From the NCBI GenBank assembly GCA_050789255.1, contig JBOZRQ010000033.1, forward strand, positions 124,001 through 188,000: DNA of 64,000 nucleotides, given 5' to 3'. The notes under the pieces are model-generated. The model searched no databases. It saw nothing but the letters and a program-made list of their open reading frames with translations, and was not told the DNA's origin. The stretch's first letter is position 1. The number at the start of each line of letters is the position of its first letter. Shown here piece after piece: positions 24,331-32,387 of this stretch. Source of the DNA: JBOZRQ01 sp050789255. GTDB taxonomy: Bacteria > Bacillota > Sulfobacillia > Symbiobacteriales > Symbiobacteriaceae. The translations under genes and the position numbers were made by a program.

Positions 24331-25392
24331 CTATCCGTTTCCGACCTCAACACCGATCCGCCGCAGTTGTGCCCGCAGGTCCCAGGGCAGCGGCGCGCGC
24401 TCTCCAAACCAGCGGGCGCCGCTCTCCAGCCATTTCTGCCGGTAGTGCAAGGGATTTACGTCGTAGATCGGCTGAAATCCGCAGCACGGACAAATCTCCG
24501 TGTCAACCTGCCGGTCCCAGGGCCACCCGCAGGACTCGCACAGGCCCTCCAGCGGTCCTGACTTACGATGCCGCACGATCTGGGTGGTCAGCGTTACCCG
24601 CTGCATCTTGTCCAGCTTGCGCTTGGGCAGCGCCTCAATCTGACCGATGTGATGCAGAGCGTGCCCGCCCGCCTGGCGCATCAGCTGGCGGACGTCGGCC
24701 CTGTAGCCGCTTGGCCAGCTCACCCAGCGGTCCAGCGCATCTGGGAGGCGCCGCACCGCCTCCATCACCCAGTCGTGGGCCGCCCGGAAGAGGGCCAGCG
24801 CCGGCCCAGTGTCACGCTCGTCACACTGAAGGCCGGCCATCCAGTCATCCGGGTTCCAGACATCCGATTGGATCTGACGGCCGGGCATCGCCAGCGCCAG
24901 CTGGATCACCCGGAACGTTTGCATGTCCGAGTCGACGATGTGATGGACGATCTGGCCCACCGTCCACTTGCCGGGAGCCCACGGCACGTCTGCGATTTCC
25001 CCGATCAGCGCCGCCTCCAGCCGGTCAGGCGCCGTCTGGTAGATCGCCAGGATCTCCCCGTCCAGCAGCGGCAGCGACTCCCAGAAGGTGACCACATAGC
25101 CGTCCGGGTCGGTCACCTGGAGCTGCTGATAGCCCGGGTAGGTACTCACGGGCTCCCCCAGTTCGACCAGGTTCGGCCGGTGCAAATAGACCCAGGCGCC
25201 CGGGCCTGACCGGGACACCGCCTCGTACCCGGTCAGGTCGGCGCCCGGCGCCGCCAGCAGCAGCTGTGCACCGCCTGGCCCCGTAACTACGGCCCATGAG
25301 GGCCCGGAGCGGTCCACCGCAAACCCCAGCGTGTTGGCATAGAAGGCCAGGGATTTCGGCAGATCTTCGACCTGGAGAATGGTCTGGAGCAT
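24331..25392 (-). CDS. VOC (glyoxalase-like) - DinB - zinc-ribbon fusion protein
   Basis: A 353-aa three-part protein. Residues 1-115 form a VOC/glyoxalase-bleomycin-resistance-like domain (LQVEDLPKSLAFYANTLGF...VTDPDGYVVTFWES). Residues ~125-265 form a four-helix DinB-like domain with candidate metal His residues (IVHHIVDSD and GGHALHHIGQIEAL). The C-terminal ~70 residues hold four cysteines in CESCGW...CPCCGF, a zinc ribbon. DinB_2 enzymes are often metal-dependent thiol transferases; the VOC part may bind a small ligand. Starts 7 nt after the M3 peptidase stop and belongs to that ArsR-divergent operon. Weak SD CGGTGA. Confidence 0.78.
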   Translation of the reverse strand: MLQTILQVEDLPKSLAFYANTLGFAVDRSGPSWAVVTGPGGAQLLLAAPGADLTGYEAVSRSGPGAWVYLHRPNLVELGEPVSTYPGYQQLQVTDPDGYVVTFWESLPLLDGEILAIYQTAPDRLEAALIGEIADVPWAPGKWTVGQIVHHIVDSDMQTFRVIQLALAMPGRQIQSDVWNPDDWMAGLQCDERDTGPALALFRAAHDWVMEAVRRLPDALDRWVSWPSGYRADVRQLMRQAGGHALHHIGQIEALPKRKLDKMQRVTLTTQIVRHRKSGPLEGLCESCGWPWDRQVDTEICPCCGFQPIYDVNPLHYRQKWLESGARWFGERAPLPWDLRAQLRRIGVEVGNG

Positions 25393-25399
25393 CGATACA

Positions 25400-27181
25400 T
25401 CACCGCGTTTCTGTTAGCTCAAGGAACTCCTGCACGTCCTCCAGGAGCACTGCGATCGCGCTCTCCCAGAAGTCGGGCCGGGACAGGTCGGCGCCCAGAT
25501 GCCTCTGCGCAATCTCCTCCACGGAAAGTCTTCCAATGTCGGCGATCAATGTGGGGTAGCGATCCGCGAAGCTCGCCCCTTCAGCGCTCCAGCGGGCATA
25601 GAGCCCGGCGCTCAGCAGCAGAGCCACGGTGTACGGGAAATTGTAGAACGGCACGTGCGTCACCATGAAGTAGGGCGAGACCCAGCCGTAGGGATGCGCC
25701 GCCCGCAACGTGCCCCTGGTGGCCTCGGTCAGGGCGTTGTGATACAGGGAGCACAATGGCTCGGCACCAAGCGGCCCCTGCAGCCGGGCCTCGTACATGG
25801 CCTTCTCAAACAGGAAGTGCCCACGGCGGACACAGAGCTCCAGGCCCGCCATCATACACAGTTCGTCCAGCCAGGCAATTCGCTCCTCCTTGGAGGAACT
25901 ATCCCTTACCAACGCCTTTCCGACGAGAATCTGACTAAAGGTGGAGGGCACCTCCAGCAGCGTCATGGGCCATTCCTGCATTCTGGCGAAGAGCCCGCTG
26001 TCCCACAGGGATCGGCAGCTGTACGCGTGCCCCGTTTCGTGCGCCACGAGCGTGGGCGCGTGCTTGTGATTGAGGAAGATGCGGCTGGTGCGGCTCCGTG
26101 GGAATACGAAGGCCTGACTGATGCCTGGCTGGCGCCCCGGGCCGTCGCCCAGGTCGAAGCAGCCGCCGGCGAACATTTCCCGGCCGAAGGTTCCCATGTC
26201 GGGGCTGAACCCCTCAAAGTAGCTGGTGATGCGGGCAGCGGTTTCGGCCCAGGTCAGCGGCGGAAGTTGGCTGACGGGCTTCAGGAGATCGTGGTAGGCC
26301 AGTTCGCTGGTACCGAGCAGGTTGGCCTTCCTCCGAAAGTACGCATGCAGTGGTGCCTGATGTGCCATCGCCACCGCCCACATGGTCTGCAGAGTCTCTT
26401 CCTTCAAGCGGCCGAAGAGCAGCGCCTCCTGCAGAACCGAGTCCCAACCCCGCAGCCGATAGCTGGCGACGCGGAAACCTGCCCGATGATTCAGCGTGGC
26501 GGCGAGGAGTGGCGACTCCTGGGCATAGGCCTCACCGATCTTAGCCGCCATACGTTCCCGCATGGCGGGGTCTTTCATGCCCGGAAGCATGGCCTGGGCC
26601 GTGGTAACGGGCAGGGAGCGGCTCTCCCCATTCTCCTCCCAGGAGATGGTGGTCCGCCGGTTGACAGTCTGATAGACCTCCGTCCAGCCTTGGAACCCGT
26701 CGGTCGCCAGGGCCTTGATGGCCGCCTCCTGATCTACCGGTACCCCGGTGGTCCGGCTGCGCCGCTCCCTCAGAGCATCCGCAAGGCCGCCGGAGGAGAC
26801 CAGGTCCAGCAGTTGGTCGAACTCCTCCGGCGAAAGCCGTGTGAGGAGCCGGTCTACCTGGGTGAGGAGAACCTGAAAGGTGCCGGCCAATTGCTGCACC
26901 TGACCGCTGGCGAGCCGGGCATGACCGTTCCCCGTATCCGCCTGCAGAACCAGGTTGGCGAACGACATGGCCTCCGAGAGGTCTACCCCAGTCTGATGAA
27001 TGCGGTCTGCCAGCGCCGCCACGGCATCGACTCCCAGGTCAACGCCAGCCTGCAGTCGAGCCTGAAACTCGGCAACATCGGACCGGATTGCCGTCAGGCG
27101 GGTAGTGAACAACTCACCGGCGAGGCCTCCCGGAAAGATCCCATCGAGGTCTAGCTCCTCACGAACAACAAATGCTACCAC
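25400..27181 (-). CDS. M3-family oligoendopeptidase (PepF-like)
   Basis: A 593-aa zinc metallopeptidase with HETGH at residues 381-385 (HExxH variant) and downstream Glu in LEVPSTFSQ. The PepF/M3 body is complete (N-terminal helical domain, catalytic domain with VAHETGHAYSC, C-terminal PYFMVTHVPFYNFPYTVALL). It degrades short peptides in the cytoplasm. GTG at 27181 is preferred to ATG 27199 because GGAGGG stands 6 nt before the GTG, inside the longer version. It diverges from the ArsR-family gene, whose operators lie between them, and is followed by the VOC-DinB gene. Confidence 0.92.
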   Translation of the reverse strand: MVAFVVREELDLDGIFPGGLAGELFTTRLTAIRSDVAEFQARLQAGVDLGVDAVAALADRIHQTGVDLSEAMSFANLVLQADTGNGHARLASGQVQQLAGTFQVLLTQVDRLLTRLSPEEFDQLLDLVSSGGLADALRERRSRTTGVPVDQEAAIKALATDGFQGWTEVYQTVNRRTTISWEENGESRSLPVTTAQAMLPGMKDPAMRERMAAKIGEAYAQESPLLAATLNHRAGFRVASYRLRGWDSVLQEALLFGRLKEETLQTMWAVAMAHQAPLHAYFRRKANLLGTSELAYHDLLKPVSQLPPLTWAETAARITSYFEGFSPDMGTFGREMFAGGCFDLGDGPGRQPGISQAFVFPRSRTSRIFLNHKHAPTLVAHETGHAYSCRSLWDSGLFARMQEWPMTLLEVPSTFSQILVGKALVRDSSSKEERIAWLDELCMMAGLELCVRRGHFLFEKAMYEARLQGPLGAEPLCSLYHNALTEATRGTLRAAHPYGWVSPYFMVTHVPFYNFPYTVALLLSAGLYARWSAEGASFADRYPTLIADIGRLSVEEIAQRHLGADLSRPDFWESAIAVLLEDVQEFLELTETR

Positions 27182-27212
27182 CTTGTACCCTCCGTTCATT
27201 GCGAAAGTAAGT

Positions 27213-27226
27213 CACATTTAGATGTG
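27213..27226. promoter_or_regulatory. Palindrome near the M3 peptidase start
   Basis: CACAT-TTAG-ATGTG is a 14-bp palindrome, with AG/CT one base further out on each side. It lies about 30 bp upstream of the peptidase start and may be the leftward operator or a second regulator's site. Confidence 0.4.
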
Positions 27227-27259
27227 TCTGAATGTAATTCCTTTCGCACCGGCACCCCC

Positions 27260-27323
27260 TTGCCAATGACCAGCACTTCGACTATCATCGAAGCATCCCT
27301 TCCACTTCGATGGAGGTCGAAGT
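27260..27323 (+). promoter_or_regulatory. Promoter and two operators of the ArsR-family gene
   Basis: TTGCCA (27260-27265), 17 nt, TATCAT (27283-27288) form a sigma-A-type promoter. Two copies of CTTCGA-N6-TCGAAG lie at 27276-27293 (over the -10 box) and 27305-27322 (over the start of the transcript and ribosome site; extended to ACTTCGA-N6-TCGAAGT). They are 29 bp apart centre to centre. This is a clear autoregulation arrangement for the dimeric regulator encoded next. Confidence 0.8.
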
Positions 27324-27326
27324 CAT

Positions 27327-28268
27327 ATGTATCAAGTTGATGTTCAATGGGCGCCCGCTCATGAGCTGATCGTGAGCCTGGCCGCCTTTGCCAACACACG
27401 CACCCAGAAAATGACCGACCTGGGCGCCGCCTGGGCGGCCAAGGTGAAGAGGCAGCTTCACCCCACCCTGCTAGACGACCTGGCTGAGATCAAGGACGGG
27501 CATCTTCCGGGCATCATGCAGTTGCTGGTCCCCCTCTGCCCCGGGACCAGCGTTGATGAATTCCTGGCCTGGGTGCGTGACCTCTCCCCCGGCTTCGTCT
27601 ATGAAAAGGTCGCTCAACACCTGCACGAAGGATCCAAGCCCCTGCCTGCCGACCTTCGCACCTCGCTCGCTTATCATGCGGACCTGCTCGCACGGTGGAA
27701 TGAGCAGTACTTCAGGAAGATCGATCCCGCCATTCTGGCAGGGTTGGCCGCCGAGGCAGAGGCCCGTCGCCTGCTCGTAACCACCCAGTCCCCCCAGGAG
27801 GCCGTGGAAGCGGCCACCAACGGCATCGTCTTCGAGCCGAATCAGGAGATACAGCGAGTGATCCTGGTTCCCATGTACCACCACCGACCACTGAACCATT
27901 TCCTGCGCTTTGGTGATTCCGGCATGTTCATCTACTCCACCCCGGATGCCCCCACCGGCCCCAGCGAGACGCACCCGGGCCTCATGCGTATCCTTCGCGC
28001 CCTGAGCGACGAGAGCCGGATCAAAATTCTTCGCTACGTGGCCCAGGACTCCCGCAGCTTCATGGAGATCGTCAAGCACAGCGGCCTGGCGCTCAGCACC
28101 GTGCATCACCATCTGGCAGCCCTGATGGCGGCCGGACTGTTGCGGATCCATGTGGTCAGCCTCAACCCCGGTACCGGACAGAACACAACTCGCTACACCT
28201 TCCGCCCCACCGCTGTGGACGGGCTCGGCCCCCGCCTCATCGACCTCATCCAAGGAGGAGCCCGCTGA
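27327..28268 (+). CDS. ArsR/SmtB-family regulator with long N-terminal domain
   Basis: A 313-aa regulator. The last ~90 residues are a winged helix: ALSDESRIKILRYVAQ, recognition helix LALSTVHHHLAALMAAGLL and wing before the C-terminus. Residues 1-210 form a helical domain of the DUF5937 kind often joined to ArsR-type HTHs. No CxC metal site like that of classic ArsR is seen, so the inducer is unknown. ATG at 27327 has GGAGG 10 nt upstream. Its stop overlaps the first ABC gene (TGATG), and it diverges from the M3 peptidase operon, so it probably controls both, via the TTCGA palindromes at 27276 and 27305. Confidence 0.85.
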   Translation: MYQVDVQWAPAHELIVSLAAFANTRTQKMTDLGAAWAAKVKRQLHPTLLDDLAEIKDGHLPGIMQLLVPLCPGTSVDEFLAWVRDLSPGFVYEKVAQHLHEGSKPLPADLRTSLAYHADLLARWNEQYFRKIDPAILAGLAAEAEARRLLVTTQSPQEAVEAATNGIVFEPNQEIQRVILVPMYHHRPLNHFLRFGDSGMFIYSTPDAPTGPSETHPGLMRILRALSDESRIKILRYVAQDSRSFMEIVKHSGLALSTVHHHLAALMAAGLLRIHVVSLNPGTGQNTTRYTFRPTAVDGLGPRLIDLIQGGAR

Positions 28269-30013
28269 TGAAGATCCCCTTACAAGCCTACGGGCGCCTG
28301 CTCAGGCAGTACCTGGCCCCCCACAAACCCCGAGTAGTGCTACTGGCTCTCTGTCTTATCCTTGCCGCCGCCCTACAGCTCGCCGTGCCGCAGGTGATGC
28401 GAGCTGTCATCGACATCTCTATGGCCAGCGGCATGACTACAAAGCTGATCTGGCTGGTGGTCCTCTTCTTCGCACTGGCGCTGCTGGAGCAGGGCATGAC
28501 CACGCTGGCGACCTACTTTGGCGAGGATATCGCCTGGAAGACGACCAACCAGATGCGGGCCGACCTGACCCGCCACGCCCTCCAGCTCGACCTTTCCTTC
28601 CACAACGGCAAGACCCCCGGCGAGTTGATCGAGCGCATCGACGGCGACGTCAGCGCCCTGGCCAACTTCTTCTCGGCCTTCGCGGTGCAGATTCTCGGCA
28701 GCGTGCTCTTCCTGGCCGGCGTGCTGGTGGTCCTCTTTGTCCAGGACTGGCGGGCCGGTCTCACAGTGGCCGGCTACGTCCTGGTGAGCCTGGTGATCCT
28801 CAACCGCTTCCGCAGTATGGCCGTGCCGCACTGGGCCGCCTCACGGCAGGCCACCGCCGACCTGTACGGCTTCCTGGAGGAGCGCATCACCGGCGCACCG
28901 GCCATCCGCAGCAGCGGCGCCACCGCCTTCGTCATGAACCGCTTCTATGACCTGACCCGCAAGGCCTGGCACGTCACCCTGAAGGCGGCGCTCATGGCCT
29001 CCACCATGGTGAATGTCAGCTGGATCATCTTTACGGTCGGCAACGCCGCCAGCCTCGTGCTGGCCGCCTATCTCCTCAAGGAGGGCTCCGTCACCATCGG
29101 GGCAGCGTATCTGATCGTCCACTATGTCCTCCAGCTCGGGCGCCCGATTGACATGATCAACCGGCAGATGGAGGATGTGCAGCGGGCCGGCGCCTCCATC
29201 ACCCGGATCCAGGAGCTGCTGGAGATCCGGACCAAGGTGCCCGATGGCCCCGGCGTGGCGCTCCCCGAGGGCGCCCTGGCCGTCAGGTTCGACGGCGTAA
29301 GCTTCAGCTACGAGGGTGAGCGCACCGTGCTGGACGACCTCTCCTTTGAGCTGAAGCCGGGCACCGTTCTCGGCCTCCTGGGCCGGACCGGCAGCGGCAA
29401 GACCACCATCACCCGGCTTCTGACCCGGCTGTACAACCCGAGCCAGGGCGCCGTCCTCCTGGGGCAGGCGAACCTGCGCCAGGCCCGCCAGGCCGACCTC
29501 GCCAGCCACGTCAGCATGGTGACCCAGCGGGTGCAGCTCTTCAACGCCTCCCTGCGGGACAACCTGACCTTCTTCGACCCCGCGGTCCCGGATGAGCGCA
29601 TCGTCCAGGCCCTGGAGGAGCTCGGCCTCGGCCCCTGGTTCCGCTCCCTGCCCGAGGGCCTCGACACCAAGCTGGCGCCGGGCGGCGGCGGACTTTCTGC
29701 CGGTGAGTCGCAGCTGCTGGCCTTTACCCGGGTCTTTCTGCGCGACCCCGGCATCATCATCCTCGATGAGCCCACCTCCCGCCTCGACCCCGCCACCGAG
29801 CAGGTGGTGCAACGGGCCGTGGAGCGGCTGCTGAAGGGCCGCACGGCCATCGTCATCGCCCACCGACTCGCCACCGTGGAGAAGGTCGACGAGATCATGA
29901 TCCTGGAGCAGGGCCGGATCAAGGAGCGAGGTCTGCGCAGCGATCTGGCATCCGACCCGGGCTCCCACTTCCACTCGCTGCTCAAGACGGGGCTAGAAGA
30001 GGTGATCGCATGA
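28268..30013 (+). CDS. ABC exporter subunit (heterodimer, LSAGE type)
   Basis: A 581-aa half-transporter: six membrane helices (residues ~1-310) plus nucleotide-binding domain. Walker A is LLGRTGSGKTT, the signature is degenerate (GLSAGESQ), and Walker B is IIILDEPTS with the catalytic Glu; the switch His is in AHRLAT. It complements the next gene product, which has a proper signature but Asp in place of the catalytic Glu, as in asymmetric heterodimers such as BmrCD or TM287/288. Translationally coupled to the ArsR gene and, by ATGA, to the next. Likely exports peptides, lipids or drugs. Confidence 0.92.
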   Translation: MKIPLQAYGRLLRQYLAPHKPRVVLLALCLILAAALQLAVPQVMRAVIDISMASGMTTKLIWLVVLFFALALLEQGMTTLATYFGEDIAWKTTNQMRADLTRHALQLDLSFHNGKTPGELIERIDGDVSALANFFSAFAVQILGSVLFLAGVLVVLFVQDWRAGLTVAGYVLVSLVILNRFRSMAVPHWAASRQATADLYGFLEERITGAPAIRSSGATAFVMNRFYDLTRKAWHVTLKAALMASTMVNVSWIIFTVGNAASLVLAAYLLKEGSVTIGAAYLIVHYVLQLGRPIDMINRQMEDVQRAGASITRIQELLEIRTKVPDGPGVALPEGALAVRFDGVSFSYEGERTVLDDLSFELKPGTVLGLLGRTGSGKTTITRLLTRLYNPSQGAVLLGQANLRQARQADLASHVSMVTQRVQLFNASLRDNLTFFDPAVPDERIVQALEELGLGPWFRSLPEGLDTKLAPGGGGLSAGESQLLAFTRVFLRDPGIIILDEPTSRLDPATEQVVQRAVERLLKGRTAIVIAHRLATVEKVDEIMILEQGRIKERGLRSDLASDPGSHFHSLLKTGLEEVIA

Positions 30014-31815
30014 GTGCCTGGAGGGCCACGTGGCGCCTGATCGCCTACAACCCCTGGTTCTTCCTCTTTATGATCGTCGCCCGCATGGGCGTCTTCACGG
30101 CCGCGCCCTGGGCGGTAGGCAAGCTGATTCAACACTTCTTCAACCAGCTTTCCGGTCCCGGCGCCGCCACGTTCAACCCGTGGTGGCTCGCCGCCCTCTG
30201 GGTCGGCATCACCCTGGGGCGCACCATCTGCGTGCTAGGCGACCTGACCGCCATTTGGACCTGGGACTTCCAGATCTCCTCGCTCCTGCGCAAGAACATC
30301 TTCGCCTTCATTCTGGAGCATCCGGGCGGCCGCCACCTGGCGGGCGCTTCGGGCGAGGCGCTCAACCGCCTGCGTGACGACGCCAACGTGCCGTCCCAGT
30401 TCCAGAACCAGCTGGTCTTCCTGGTCGCCGAGGTGCTCTTCGCCGTGATCGCCCTGGTCATGATGTTCCAGATCGACCCCCTGATCACCGGGGTGGTCGT
30501 GCTGCCCCTGGTGATCATCGTGGGCGCTGCCCAACTGGCACGCAACCGCATCCAGAAGTACCGCAGCGCCAGCCGCAACGCCACGGGCCAGGTGACGGGC
30601 TTCCTGGGCGAGCTCTTCGGCTCGGTCGAAGCGCTGAAGGTTGCCGGCGCCGAGCAGCGGGCGCTGGGCTACCTGGACAGGCTCCAGGAGGCCCGCCGCT
30701 CCACGACGCTCAAGGACCGCGTGCTCGAGCAGGTGCTAAACGCCACCTTCCGCAACATGGTCAGCCTGGGCACCGGCGTCATCCTGCTGCTGGCAGCGTC
30801 GGCGCTTCACACCGGCCGCTTTACAGTGGGCGACTTCGCCCTTTTCATGCTCTACTTGGACCCGCTCTCTCGCACCGTCGGCTCGGTGGGTATGGTGCTG
30901 AGCCGCTCCCGGCAGGTCGGCGTGTCGCTGGAGCGCATGCAGAACCTGATGCAGGGCGCCGAGCCCGGCAGCCTGGTCGCCCACAGCCCGGTCTACCTGC
31001 GGGGTCCCCTGCCCGAGGTGCCCTACACCGAGCGGCGCCCCGAGCACACCCTGGAGGAGCTGACCGTCTCCGGCCTTACCTACCGCTACCCGGGCACCGC
31101 GAAGGGTATCGCCGATATCAACCTGCGCCTGCGCCGGGGCACGTTCACCGTGGTGACGGGCCGCATCGGCTCCGGCAAGACCACCCTGGTGGGCGCCCTC
31201 CTGGGCGTGCTGCCGAAGGACTCGGGCGAGGTCCGCTGGAACGGCCAGCCGGTCGAAGAGCCGGGTACCTTTATGGTCCCGCCCCGGGCCGCCTACGCCC
31301 CCCAGGTCCCCATGCTCTTCAGCGACACGGTGCGCGACAACATCCTGATGGGCCTGCCCGAGTCCAAGTTCGACCTGCAAGGCGCCGTCCGCCTCGCGGT
31401 GATGGAGGATGACCTCCGCAACATGGATGACGGGCTCGATACCATGGTCGGCGCCCGGGGCACCAAGCTCTCGGGGGGCCAGGCCCAGCGCACCGCCGCC
31501 GCCCGCATGTTTGTGCGCAACCCCGAGTTGCTGGTCTTCGACGACCTCTCCAGCGCCCTGGACGTGGAGACCGAGCAGCGGCTCTGGCAGCGGCTCTTTG
31601 AGGCCCGGGAGGCCGCCGCCCAGCCCCAGACCTGCCTGGTGGTCTCGCACCGCAAGGCGGCCCTGCGCCGGGCGGACCACATTGTGGTGCTGAAGGATGG
31701 CCGGATGGAGGCTGAGGGCACCCTGGAGCATCTGCTGGAGAGCTCCGAGGAGATGCGCCGGCTCTGGGAGGGCGACCAGGCCGATGCCGCGGCTGGAATC
31801 GACGCTGCGGATTAG
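30010..31815 (+). CDS. ABC exporter subunit (heterodimer partner, Walker-B Asp)
   Basis: A 601-aa ABC exporter half-transporter that overlaps its partner by 4 nt. Walker A is VTGRIGSGKTT, signature KLSGGQAQR, Walker B LLVFDDLSSALD, in which the residue after the Walker B Asp is Asp instead of catalytic Glu; the switch His is kept in SHRKAALRRAD. So this subunit contributes the canonical signature and the partner the hydrolytic Glu. The small protein at 31848 follows 32 nt later. Confidence 0.92.
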   Translation: MSAWRATWRLIAYNPWFFLFMIVARMGVFTAAPWAVGKLIQHFFNQLSGPGAATFNPWWLAALWVGITLGRTICVLGDLTAIWTWDFQISSLLRKNIFAFILEHPGGRHLAGASGEALNRLRDDANVPSQFQNQLVFLVAEVLFAVIALVMMFQIDPLITGVVVLPLVIIVGAAQLARNRIQKYRSASRNATGQVTGFLGELFGSVEALKVAGAEQRALGYLDRLQEARRSTTLKDRVLEQVLNATFRNMVSLGTGVILLLAASALHTGRFTVGDFALFMLYLDPLSRTVGSVGMVLSRSRQVGVSLERMQNLMQGAEPGSLVAHSPVYLRGPLPEVPYTERRPEHTLEELTVSGLTYRYPGTAKGIADINLRLRRGTFTVVTGRIGSGKTTLVGALLGVLPKDSGEVRWNGQPVEEPGTFMVPPRAAYAPQVPMLFSDTVRDNILMGLPESKFDLQGAVRLAVMEDDLRNMDDGLDTMVGARGTKLSGGQAQRTAAARMFVRNPELLVFDDLSSALDVETEQRLWQRLFEAREAAAQPQTCLVVSHRKAALRRADHIVVLKDGRMEAEGTLEHLLESSEEMRRLWEGDQADAAAGIDAAD

Positions 31816-31847
31816 TGGGACGCTACCCTCCATGAGGAGGGGTCGGC

Positions 31848-32078
31848 TTGACCAAGCGTGTCGAAGGAGCGGGGCTGAACCTGGAGCAGGGGCTGAACAC
31901 CAAGTCCCCGGACGCCATGCGCCACACGGCGCCCGGCATGGCCAATTTCAACATTTACAACGGCGGGGTGGACGGTTCGCCGCCCGCCGGCGGCGTCGGA
32001 GCGGCCTCGGCCAGCGAGGAGATCTTGCAGGGGGAGAGCTTCGCCGAGCAGACCCCTATGCCGGGGCAACAGGGCTAG
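31848..32078 (+). CDS. 76-aa small protein after the first ABC exporter pair
   Basis: TTG at 31848, with GAGGAGG 7 nt upstream, encodes a soluble 76-aa protein with no signal peptide, starting MTKRVEGAGLNLEQGLNTKS. The second half is rich in Gly, Ala, Asn and Ser (MANFNIYNGGVDGSPPAGG). No cysteines. It is the last gene of the ArsR-ABC operon, closed by a terminator. Its place makes it a candidate cargo or partner of the exporter, but nothing in it proves that; no double-Gly leader is seen. No family recognised. Confidence 0.6.
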   Translation: MTKRVEGAGLNLEQGLNTKSPDAMRHTAPGMANFNIYNGGVDGSPPAGGVGAASASEEILQGESFAEQTPMPGQQG

Positions 32079-32093
32079 GCTTGCACTTTGATG

Positions 32094-32123
32094 AAAACCC
32101 CGTGCTGCGCGGCACGGGGTTTT
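32094..32123 (+). terminator. Terminator of the ArsR-ABC operon
   Basis: AAAACCCCGTGC and GCACGGGGTTTT form a perfect 12-bp stem with a short loop. Confidence 0.93.
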
Positions 32124-32169
32124 GCCGTATTTCCGCACCGGAAAGAATGGATCATAGGAAACATTCCGA

Positions 32170-32198
32170 TTGACGGGAAGGGCTGTACCCCATAGGAT
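32170..32198 (+). promoter_or_regulatory. Promoter of the second ABC exporter operon
   Basis: TTGACG (32170-32175), 17 nt, TAGGAT (32193-32198). It gives a transcript starting about 32205 with a ~180-nt leader before the ABC start at 32388. Confidence 0.65.
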
Positions 32199-32238
32199 GG
32201 AATCATGTGACTCTCTGCGTGTACAGGAGGGATTAACC

Positions 32239-32283
32239 GTGCTACTCGCCGTTCTTGTTGCGTCGCTCGAACACTCACAATGA
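32239..32283 (+). CDS. Leader peptide (14 codons) before the second ABC pair
   Basis: GTG at 32239 follows AGGAGGG at a 7-nt spacing and is read to TGA 32281-32283, giving MLLAVLVASLEHSQ. It has a better ribosome site than the ABC gene downstream. Between its stop and the ABC start are GTTGGT (32335-32340) and ACCAAC (32363-32368), plus an inner CGGA/TCCG, which can fold a hairpin just before AAAGGGG, the weak ABC ribosome site. The layout resembles leader-peptide control of bmrCD and other antibiotic-induced ABC genes. Confidence 0.55.
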   Translation: MLLAVLVASLEHSQ

Positions 32284-32387
32284 GCTAGCTTGGTGCGCGT
32301 CCACTCCATACGCACGGGCCAGGTTCGTTGTTGAGTTGGTCGGAGTCGCATCCGCCGTCACAACCAACCGAAAGGGGCCTATTTTTT

